A stretch of DNA of 64,000 bases from Clarkia xantiana subsp. parviflora (Eukaryota > Streptophyta > Magnoliopsida > Myrtales > Onagraceae). Of this stretch, positions 35,446-45,754 are shown one piece after another. The stretch lies in assembly GCA_036873135.1 (NCBI GenBank), contig JAPTYO010000007.1, positions 5,934,763 to 5,998,762 on the forward strand, read 5' to 3'. The position numbers and the translations under genes were made by a program. A model generated the notes under the pieces. It was not told the DNA's origin. It saw only the letters and a program-made list of their open reading frames with translations, and ran no database searches. Every line of letters begins with the position of its first letter. The stretch's first letter is position 1.

Positions 35446-37428
35446 CTACTTCCCCGCTTCATCTTCACCTTCATCATCACGGATTGTGATCACCACCTTC
35501 TTACCAGACCTAGGAGGAACAATCTGCGCCTGAAGTCTTGTACTTCTCCTCAACTTCGTATTTGATCTTCTTACCGGTAACTTTGGTCGATAACCAGTCT
35601 GTTTTGGAGGCGATGGAGGGAGTATCACACTGAGTGGAGTCGCATCCTCGACAACCAGGTCTGATAGCTCATTATTGTCTTCTGTCTCGACTTCTTTGTC
35701 CTGATGATCCACCTCTTCATACTCCTCACAATTTTCTTCATCTTGCACTAGTTGCTCATTGGCTGCCTCCTCAACAACTGGCTCATCCTGAAGATGAACT
35801 TCCTGCCCTGGCTCTTCATGCCCCGCCTCTGGAACAACTGGCGCATCCTGAAGATGAACTTCCTGCCCTGGCTCTTCATGCCCCGCCTCTGGAACAACTG
35901 GCTCATCCTGAACTGCGTTGTTATTGCATCTCCTGGGGACCTTTTTTCCGACGGACTGCATAACATAACAAAAGAGTTATACTGTTTCTAAATGACTAAA
36001 GATGAGCAATAATACAGATGATGAATGGACACATACCGACAAGTACCCAGCTAACGTTTCTTCACTATCAGCCAGATCTGAATCCTCATTATTCTCCTCT
36101 GTTTCGACTTCTTCGTCCTGATGATCGCCAACGTACTCAATTATGGTACCGTTGTCTTCAATAATGAAAGCACCATGGTGGTTTATCCAACGTGATAGGA
36201 TATTCCTCCGGTGTATCAGGTAAATCTGCAACAAAACAATTTATTGAAGGATTAGATAGGACCAATTAAAATAGCCTTAAAATTCAGTTTAAATGCACTT
36301 TCAATTCAGTTTCAATTTCAGTAGGTCTGAAAGACACGCTCATGTTGGTTTTAGCTGTCTGAAAATTGAAGTTTGTCAATAAAGAATGTCTGAAATGTTG
36401 TTAGTGTCAATAAAGAATGTCTGAAATGTCATGTATGTTGGATTCAGAAAAAAATGGGAATATAGTGATTGAGTTAAATGGGAATATACTTCAGCTTGTT
36501 CTAAGATCACCATATGCATTTTCTTCTAACTTGATCTCCTAACATGAATGCCCTTAAACTACTAGTTCAAATGACATTTTTTTTTTTAAAACCCTAACCC
36601 AAATTCTGTTTAACCATTGAAACAGAGGTTTGTAACTTCAAGTTTCGATTTTCTAAACTGGTTTCTAAACTGGATTATATTTGATACTAAAAAACATGTT
36701 TTTATTCCGTTAAGTTTAAGAGTAAAAAAGTGGAAATCAATAAATATGATACTTTAGATATTGAATATTAAAAAAAAAAAAAAAAAAGATAATATACCAA
36801 ATCGGAACATAACTCATACTTGAGGTCTTAGGTACTAAACCCTATATATAAAGAGAAAATTGGATAAATATGTAAGGATACAAGGACAGCCATATATATA
36901 GCAACTTCACACTCTACAAGGATCATACAAATTTCTACTTCATCCTCCTTCTTTGTGTGTCTTATATGCATTATTAAGCTCAGTTCATTTGTATACAGTT
37001 AAAAAATGTCAATATTGCTGCTATAGTTGTTCTTGGTCAACTTCAACACCAAAATCTTTTCTGGCACCCACTTGTTCTGCTATAGGTTTGTAACTTCAAG
37101 TTTCGATTTTTCTACCTCTAAACACCCAACATAACCAACTAGAACCTCGCAAATATGAAAGATTCAACTTTAATTGACAGATTGTTCTTCAAGTTTCAGT
37201 TTAAAGTTAACTTCTTCAAGTTTCATTTTTTCTTTTTACATTGTCTCCAAAATCTCTTAATTAGCACTTGTACAACAATTTTTCACAAAATAGTAACAGA
37301 TCCTCCATGCAAAATCCAAAATTTATGACAAATGAAGTTCAATTTCCTGAAAATCTTCAAACCCACAACCAATACACATAAATAATCTCGTATTTGGGTG
37401 GAAATCCCTTACCAAACGAGACAGCCAT
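35446..37428 (-). CDS. Acidic-repeat protein gene of the MULE-type element
   Basis: I do not recognise this protein. Three putative minus-strand exons are 37413-37428 (MAVSF), about 36037-36225, and 35446-35958. The last two exons are rich in Glu and Asp, with a short segment INHHGAFIIEDNGTIIEYVG near the start of exon 2. That segment faintly resembles the PB1-like N-terminus found in plant MuDR-type proteins. The frame joined directly from exon 1 closes after about 17 codons, so either the splice site differs or there is a frameshift. Exon 3 holds a 20-residue tandem repeat (VVPEAGHEEPGQEVHLQD) and a basic tail with RRSNTKLRRSTR. It runs convergent to the GRF gene. No catalytic DDE region follows. 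Confidence 0.45.
35770..35905. repeat. 60 bp coding minisatellite
   Basis: Two near-identical 60 bp units and a partial third encode the VVPEAGHEEPGQEVHLQD repeat of the minus-strand acidic protein. Units differ at only one or two bases, pointing to recent duplication or homogenisation. Confidence 0.9.
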
Positions 37429-37987
37429 CTTCCTCAACCCGAAAATTGAGCCTCCGCTGCAGCTGCACCGTCGTCACCTTCCCGTCGTCTCTGTGGACTG
37501 CCACTACCGTCACCTTCTCCTCTCCTCGTTGCCGTACGGAAACCGCCTTCTTCTACGTCGGAAAACCCACAAACTCCCCGTCGCACCAAACCCTAGGTTG
37601 GGTTCTCAGTGTTTTGAGAGAACTTAGAAACTGAGTGAAGAGGAGAGATTTTTTTTTTTTTATCGGGAATGAAGTGACATAATGAAGAAGAGGAAGAGAC
37701 GCATGTTTTGATTTCCCGCCCCTAGGGATATTTCAGACTTTTCAACTCTGCACGTGACAGGCACACCGGCGAAGGAGGGGCAGTTTTGGGATTACAGTTT
37801 AAAGTGGGGCACGTTTTTTGCACGTGACCATATTCCGTCACATTTGACGGAAAAATTTAACAGAGACCTTTGTTATCCACAAAATTGAAATTTCAGACCT
37901 CTGTTATTAACTTTTTCAATTTCAGATCTCTCCCGTTAACATGGGTGATAGTTCAGACCTTTCATAGGTTCTTAACCCTAAGATTTT

Positions 37988-38234
37988 CCTCTCGCTAAAT
38001 ATACAATCTACACAAAGCGTTGTGCCTGTGGCTAAAGGTTTTAGCGGCATATGTTTCTTGAGGCTATAACATTAACGACATGTTGTTTGGTTATTTTATT
38101 GCTAAATTATTAAAGGGAAGACATTTAGCGACAGATTAACGATTGATAAAATTTAATTACTAAAAGTTATAGCGACAGGATTTCAGACTCGTAGCGATAA
38201 TATTTCCTGTCGCTAAAAATATATTCTTGTAGTG
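37988..38234. mobile_element. CACTA (En/Spm-type) transposon terminus
   Basis: The segment ends TTCTTGTAGTG, the reverse complement of the canonical CACTACAAGAA terminus. It contains repeated TAGCGAC/GTCGCTA words (near 37992, 38117, 38169, 38191, 38208), typical CACTA subterminal motifs. I cannot find the partner CACTACAAGAA end in the window. It may be a relic; the MULE-type element 33310-37978 sits at its left edge. Confidence 0.65.
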
Positions 38235-38718
38235 TTAGTTTAAATAATTGAATAGTTACACCGTTTTCTACGTTAACTCTGGTTGTTTTTTTTTATACAT
38301 TTTCATGTGCTAAAAATATGTGATTGTATACGACAATCACGAAAAGGGTTACAGTAACACTAAACAAGCTTTTTTTGTTAACAAGAACCTTATCAACGTT
38401 GGTTGATAATGATTTAAATGTAAACTTTTAATTTCCTTTAAATATAAAAAATAAAATTTATAACTATTTAATATTATACATGAAGATGTTGTACACAAAA
38501 AAAAATATGTACGAAATTGATTGTCGTAAAACTGCTTTTCTGATCGATGATCCCTCCAAATAAATGACTTATATTAGGGTATTAAGGAAGTTTGACGTTA
38601 TTAAAAATGTATAACATTGTATTGCTTTTAATGTTTTACATATTTGCGTATCTAATTCGGTGTTGTAAATAGCATATTCTTCTAACTTAGATATATATGT
38701 GCGTAAAATTTAGACCGT

Positions 38719-38848
<130 letters not shown>

Positions 38849-40261
38849 CGTATATCTATCTATATATAAACACTGTTTTTTTTTTCAAGAAAATCTCCAT
38901 CACTCGCTTGATATTAATGCATTCGAGAAATAAAAAATTAAATAATATTCTTATATTCTTATGTGATTAGCATCTTAATTATTAAGTCTAGTTTGAAAGT
39001 CATCAAAAAGTCAGAATCTGATTAAAATATTAGGACTAGTCTGATTTATATAACGTGTTATGTATAAAATCAGCAAATAGAAATGTAAACATATCAACAT
39101 ATTGACTATATTAAGTTGTTGATGACGCTACATTGATGAGATCAGTGTATAAGTTGCTTGTTTACTGAATTTAATATGAAAAAACTTAAATTTTAAACAG
39201 TAAAGAGCACGAACATTACGTAATAGATAAATGTAAGATCGTCACTATGATCTAATCATTTTATTGAAACAAATATATTTTATTTTTTATTTTTTTGGGG
39301 TAAGTTCTGGTTTACTTAAGTAAATCATAAATGAACCGAGCAAAAAAAAGAAGTAATCATAAATGTTTCTACATCATTTAGTTCCCGACTTATTTAACGA
39401 TTGTTTTTAAAGTAGAAGAATGTGACATCATCAGGTTCGTGTAGCATGCCATGCACATGGGTGGTATTGATCATATTATTACTATATATGATTATTCCTC
39501 AACGCATCTGCCCCATGTGAAGCCGCATATATATATATACACACAAAATTAGACCACATGTATATATCATATAAAGCCATACAAATATTATCTATAAATT
39601 AAAATGGACGGTGGTTAATATGATGTATATATATGTTTGGTTTAACTTTAATCAATCTTGAGTATGGAAGATGGAGTAAACTGGTATAAAATATTATATA
39701 TATTTAATTTATAATAAATTAACTATAAATAAAAAATGCATATAATCATTTAATATATTGATTTTGATTTTTTTTTTTATAAAGCGCGGCCTAATAATAT
39801 TATAAATTTTTCATCGAAATAAGAAATATTTCTATGCGAAGATCTATATATAATATAATTGAGATGCAATTTTGGCTAATAGCTTAGATTTTTTCTATGT
39901 CACCAACAAGCATTTTGATTAGTTAGTAATTGATTTTGTAACTTCTTCATATGTTACATATTAATATTTATCATTCAATTATTTAATCTCATTTTTTTCT
40001 ACATGTATATTAGTTAATCTTGATTAGTATATTAATTCAAATTATTCATATACATATTATAATAGTTTCTCTGAGCTTTACAAAAATAATTTGTGCAACA
40101 TGTAGTTAAAATAGTGTTAGCAATTAGGGTATCAATTTGCAAAAATGTAAAATTTTAACTTAACAAGAGATAAGAGATTTCTTATACATATTCTTAAGAA
40201 TAAAATGTGTATTGCCTCCTTAAATTTAAATACTTTTTACGAAAAATTTCATGCATGTTTT

Positions 40262-40460
40262 TTTTTTTTTGCCAAGAATTTCATGCATGTTTACTTTCAT
40301 TAAAACAACCTATTTTTTCCACCTATTTTGTCACCTTTTTAATTATTTTCTAAACTAAAATTTAAATACTTTTTAAGAAAAATTTCATGCATGTTTACTT
40401 TCATTAAAACAACCTATTTTTTCCACCTATTTTGTCGCCTTTTTAATTATTTTCTAAAAC
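40262..40460. repeat. Direct duplication of about 110 bp
   Basis: The phrases AATTTCATGCATGTTTACTT, TCATTAAAACAACCTATTTT and CCTTTTTAATTATTTTCTAA occur twice in tandem with one or two differences (T/C in TTTTGTCACC against TTTTGTCGCC). Confidence 0.85.
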
Positions 40461-41327
40461 TAACTATAATATACTCATTGTTAAAATTATCAAAAGTAAG
40501 TTTATACTTTTAAAATCCTCAAATACACCCTATTTTTTTTCCTTCTAATGTTTGAATTACACCAACGTCAATTGTCAATATATCATATGTTTTCTATGTT
40601 CAAACTTATGGTATTACATATTGTAATAAAATAAAAAAATGATGAATTATTACTACTTCTTAAGTCGAGTGTGAGTAAGATATCATAGTAATATAATAAA
40701 AGCAATGGAAATATTTGGAAATTAAAAGTAAATGTGTTTTGATAAAACCTACCAATTCTTATCTTCCATTTGTTACTATATTAATTATTTAAGCTCTTCG
40801 TCCATGAATTTTCATCTCTGTCGTCTTCTACAATTCTTCTAGCTTTTGTTCATTTCACTGCTAAAAATATTTTTTTATCTCAGCATTCGGTTACATCGAT
40901 CCAAAAAAATCAACACAATGTCAAATGAAAATTGCCTCTTTGAGAAAAATACTAGGACTAAGATCCCATCAACCGGTCTCGGCACCCGGAATGTCGGTCA
41001 CACCCTTATTTCTGATACCCTCGTTGTGATCGTTAAGGTAAAGAATTTTATAGGTAATCGAAAAATGAAAATTTTACTTTACATTAATTTATGATGATTA
41101 AACTGCAGATTGGATTGTGCTCGATAGTATGGAAACAAGAAGGAGATATATTTATGTTCAGATAGATTTTTTTCTGGATATTTTTCTGCATTACATTTTT
41201 CACTTGATAAATAAAACGTAAATAATGTTTAAAAAATCGGTGATAAAACAACTGAAATTAGCTCATAAATATTTGTAATTTATCATCTATATAATTAATA
41301 CATAATATAAATGCAATAACAATCAAT

Positions 41328-41357
41328 CCGCGCAATGCGCGGGGCAAATACTTATTG
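41328..41357 (+). mobile_element. Degenerate Helitron-like 3' hairpin
   Basis: The hairpin CCGCGC-AAT-GCGCGG (41328-41342) is followed by GGCAAATACTTATT. This resembles a Helitron end whose final CTAG has mutated. No 5' end can be paired with it. Confidence 0.5.
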
Positions 41358-43133
41358 TTATAAATTTACTAACGTGTTATTAATTAACAATAATACCGAA
41401 CCATTTTGTATCATTCATTCACTTGAAAGTTGAAAATAAGATATATATATAGTATATATATATAGACAATATATATATATATAATAATAATAAATAAAAA
41501 AAAAAACAAAAAAGGGGAAAAAGTTTGGCGGAGGACGTGGCGATCTTATCCGAATTCCTAAGTTGGGAGACAAAGGCATCAACGGAACGAACGCGACTTC
41601 TTCCACTTGCATGGTCATGGTCACTACTTCTTTAAGAGAAATTAATCTTTAAAAATATATATATATATATATATATAGCATATATATGTATATAAATATA
41701 TACGTATATATAAATAATACATCCTATCCTATGTGCCAGATCAAAAGAGAGAGTGATATATATATAATATAATATATAATAGTGTAAAATATGTCTATGT
41801 GATTCATTAAAAATTACTACTAATTTCATAGTCCAGTTGGGTTAGTCAGTTTGGGTCTTTAGGACGTAAGTACCCGCTATTAATTTTTCATTTTATAATA
41901 TTATCTATTATGCATTCAATTAAAATAGGTACCCGATATTAGGACTTATATATATATATATATATATATATATCATTACTAATGGACCATATATCATTCA
42001 TATACAGTTTACACAACGACTTCCTCGAATGTAGGAGTTCCTTTCTGAAAATAAAATAAAAAAATAAATAATTGTAAAATAATTTGAAAATGCTAGGAAA
42101 TGACAGGAAATGACAATAAATATATATATACTCTTCCTAATAATAATAATTATCATAATAATAATAGGAAATGACAATATATAAAACATATAATTAACTA
42201 TATAGTCTATGACTCTATAGTCTATATACTCACCCATGCATATCTTATCTATATTAATTATAGGGAGCAAAGAGGGACCCGAGATTTTATTTTAATTTAT
42301 TGAGACAAACAAATGCATCATTGCAAAACCAAATCCTAAGATTCCGATTTGTGGGCCTTCTTCTTATAATAATAATAAACATATTAAGTCTCTAATTTTC
42401 GCTAAATATCATATATTTTCCCCAAATTAAACACTATTTAATCAATCAAGACCCTGAAGAAATGGAACACCAATCCATTACTATTTTCAGAATCAAAATT
42501 ATAAAGATCGAAGTGAATACATTACTAATCAATACTATCAATAAATGCAACACCAATCCAAAATATTCTCATAATCGAATTTATTATCAAAATGAAACCG
42601 AACGGGCCGATAAAGAGAGCAAAAAATACTCTGATAATCTGAAGAAAAAAAAAACAAATATCCTCCCATTAAAATTGATTAGCTACCATTTATATAATAT
42701 TTTCTTCGGTAACACATAATTAATTAGATGAGTGAAGGATGTTGAAAAAAAAAACAAGGCACCTTTATATGAATGAATGATGAATGAGACCTTCACATCA
42801 AAGTACAAAGTGACCATATATATTTTATTTATTATCCATATATATATATATATATGGTGATGCATATATGACATGATATTATATAAGTGTTAGAAAATAA
42901 CTTGGGTGGAGAATATCATGCCACACAAACACCCCACTATTTGCTTTGGTCAGAAAGAGAGTTTAATTACGTTCCTAAAGTAGGGGAATCAACAAAATGC
43001 ATTATATTTATTTATACATTAAAAAAACAAAGCATTATATTCTTGTTTGCTTCGGTTGCGACATCTGTCCCTACTGCCATCTCTACCCACCATCATTCAT
43101 ATCATCAGTTTCTTCAATTATCGTGTCCTTTTA

Positions 43134-43321
43134 GACCGTGTTTGGTTCGGCAGCTAAACCTGTACGTAACAAGATTAGCCAATCATACAACCCTTATACT
43201 TATATTATACCTATCATTATTATATTATATATATATATATAGTAGTGTACGTATCCGTATGATAAATGGCCGTACATGCTGAGATTGAGAAGTCAGACAT
43301 ACCATCAAACCAAACACGCCC
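43134..43321. mobile_element. Tourist-like (PIF/Harbinger) MITE
   Basis: A 188 bp element starts GACCGTGTTTGGTT and ends AACCAAACACGCCC-like, flanked by TTA on both sides (43131-43133 and 43322-43324). The 3 bp TTA duplication and the GTTTGGTT terminus are typical of Tourist-like MITEs. No coding capacity. Confidence 0.75.
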
Positions 43322-43324
43322 TTA

Positions 43325-43879
43325 GTATCAGAAAGGCAGCAATGTGAGTAAAGTCTTACTTTTACTCGTACCATGTCTTCCCCTTCCCTTTCTCTATTAA
43401 CCTTGTTCAGTTCCTTCTCTTCCAATATAGTACAGTAAGTAGCTCAAAGTATGAAACTTTAAATGAAATAATATGTTTTATAAAAAAAAATTACTACTAT
43501 TTATTTTTTCCTGAGAATTCACTTGTTTCTGCTTCCTAGCTAATTTCTATATCTTAATTTATTTCAAATCAAAAGCTACATACCAGCTGTGTTATTTCTC
43601 CAATTCTAGTTTTTGATTCATTCATTATGCATATTGCATAATGAAGGAGCCAACAGTAACAAACCATCTCCATCACCATTGCTATCAAAACAAACAATGA
43701 AGCAATGAGAAGCTTTTCTAGTCCTTAGTGCAGCACTAAAAACTACGAAACCGACAGCATCCAATGAACGAGCTCCAGGTACAAGACATTATCAACAAAC
43801 AACATTTCATAACCAAATCTTTCAACTCTATCATTATGCAGTATCAATACCAAACTAGTCTATACTGAAAATTTAGAAA
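43325..43879. other. Upstream region of the first formamidase exon copy
   Basis: This holds several upstream ATGs and no clear TATA box. It should contain the promoter of exon copy 1 if that copy is transcribed. Confidence 0.4.
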
Positions 43880-44098
43880 ATGGGTCGAGATGGTGCAAGA
43901 TTGATAATTCCAATCGATGTGAAGAAGAAGCCATGGGAGCAGAAGCTTCCCCTCCATAACCGGTGGCACCCTGAGATACCTCCGGTTGTGGAGGTGAGGA
44001 CCGGGGAGGTTTTCAGGGTGGAGATGGTGGATTTCAGTGGTGGTGGCATCACTCAATCAGATTCTGCAGAGGATATCAAATATGCAGATCCCTCTATT
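43880..44098 (+). CDS. Extra formamidase first exon, intact (copy 1)
   Basis: This exon encodes 73 residues beginning MGRDGARLIIPIDVKKKPWE and ending ...AEDIKYADPSI. It has exactly the length (219 nt) and phase of the first exon of the complete formamidase gene downstream, and a good GTAAGT donor. Residues such as KKKPWEQKLPLHNRWHPEIP and GEVFRVEMVDFSGG are conserved. No matching exon 2 lies between it and the next copy, although intron-1-like sequence does (about 44560-44830). It could act as an alternative first exon spliced to 46436, or be a relic of a tandem gene that lost its other exons. Confidence 0.7.
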
Positions 44099-45197
44099 GT
44101 AAGTTTCACACTATTTTTCTAATTTTTTACCTCGAATTATTTGCAGAAGCTCAAGGATTCGAATTAGTTGCATCCAAAGATTGATTTTTTTTTCTTTTGT
44201 TTCAATTTGTATCAGCAAACAAGTCAATAACTTAACAAAATTGTAGTATTTAGCCAGAAGAAGTGATGGCACCTTTGCCTTCCCCTCCTTGGGGAAAGAT
44301 GTTATCTCGATTTTTCATTACTTGTGGACTAAGTCAACTAGGTGAATAGCTAGGGTAGGTAGCTAGCCTTCTGCCTAATTTTGTTTTCTAAACATGGAAC
44401 TTCAAAATCTCAAGTAATAACCCAATTACTGAATCTTGCACATTTACTGCATCCCCCTATAGAACTTATTCCAACCAAGATGAAAGCATATAACCTTTCA
44501 TGATTCAAAATTTCAAATAAGTACATTGTCCCGTTACCCAGTTCGAAGATAATAAACTAAAAATACCACTTTTTACGGAAATGTAATTTGGTTTTTGGAA
44601 TGGATACATTACCTTGGCTTAACAGATAAGTCAGACTCCACTTGTTCTGCAGTCCTTTTTGACCTCCATAATCAGTATCTTGCAAGAAGGGGGGAGAAAC
44701 TAGGACCGAGTAGCCTACACTTCTGTTTTGATGGCTAACACTGGTTATATAATAGAGCAACATTTTTTTTATATTTACTAAGGACAACAAATGACCCTTC
44801 AAATGTGGAGATTAACCTCACAGTTCATAGTTCATATCAAATAAACAGCTTTTTAATATCAAGGGAGACTCGCCCTCCATTTCAGCATATCTAGTTTGAT
44901 TCAGTAATTCAGGCATAATTAAGGGATCAAGGATATTAAAGCATACAAACTATCAAAAGAAACAAACTATGCCAAAATGAGAGGTTTTTTTAATCTTTAC
45001 AAGTGGTTCTATCCACCAATGAATGGAATAAGAATTACTAAATCGATAGACCCAATCAATCTTGCCGTCCGTGTCCCTGATCCAATGAGAAGAGAAAAAA
45101 GAAGCTCCAAAACCGTAATAAATATAACCTTTTATCTCCAAAGTTTTGGTCTTTCTTGTTCAGTTACATAGTAGACTAGTTTAGTGAAATTTAGGAA

Positions 45198-45415
45198 ATG
45201 CCTGGCTATGGTGCAAGATTGATAATTCCCATAGATGTAAAGAAGAAGCCATGGGAGCAGAGGCTTCTCCTCCATAACCGCTGGCACCCAGAGATTCCTC
45301 CAGTAACGGAGGTGATGACAGAGGAGATTTTCGGGTGAAGATGTTGAATGCTAGTTTTGGGGGAATCACTCAAGCCGACTCTGCAGAAGAAATCAAGCAT
45401 TTTGATCCTTCTGTT
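45198..45415 (+). pseudogene. Extra formamidase first exon, broken (copy 2)
   Basis: This starts MPGYGARLIIPIDVKKKPWE and aligns with the other two first exons. It is 218 nt long instead of 219: one base is missing in the codon block for VFRVEM, which brings in a TGA. The splice donor has also changed from GTAAGT to GCGAGT. Both changes indicate a pseudo-exon. Confidence 0.85.
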
Positions 45416-45754
45416 GCGAGTTTCCCTTATTTTTCACAAGTAACTTTTGACAGAGGATGTTTTAGATAGATTTAAGTTTAACTAACATTTGGTACATAAT
45501 TTACGAATTGCCACCACTGATCTATATGCTTCAAGACTTTTCAAATTTATATCATCAAACAAGTTGATAATAACAGAGAAAAATATCTGTAGATACTAGA
45601 TGCTACCTTTGTCCTCTACTGGAATATTGATGGGGGACCACTGGATCATCTTAATTTGTCTACATTGGTGAACAAATCAACAGTTCTTCTGCTTCCAGTG
45701 GGTACCACAATAAAATTTAGCTTAAATATCATAAATTTCTCTGCAAATCCATCC

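Larger units (their letters stand above)
33310..37978. mobile_element. 4.67 kb MULE-type element carrying two genes
   Basis: Terminal inverted repeats start GGGTTAAGAACCTATGAAA and are nearly identical for about 100 bp, with two mismatches seen. A perfect 9 bp duplication TAAGATTTT flanks the element (33301-33309 and 37979-37987), and joining the flanks gives continuous sequence. Inside are a plus-strand GRF zinc-finger membrane protein gene and a minus-strand acidic-repeat gene, convergently arranged. I find no MULE transposase catalytic region. The word AGGTCTGAAA is iterated in the ends and in several interior places. High end identity implies a recent insertion. Confidence 0.88.

Noticed and set aside
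35770..35905. CRISPR-like regular repeats
   Set aside because: The units are head-to-tail with no spacers, inside a eukaryotic transposon gene; this is a coding minisatellite.
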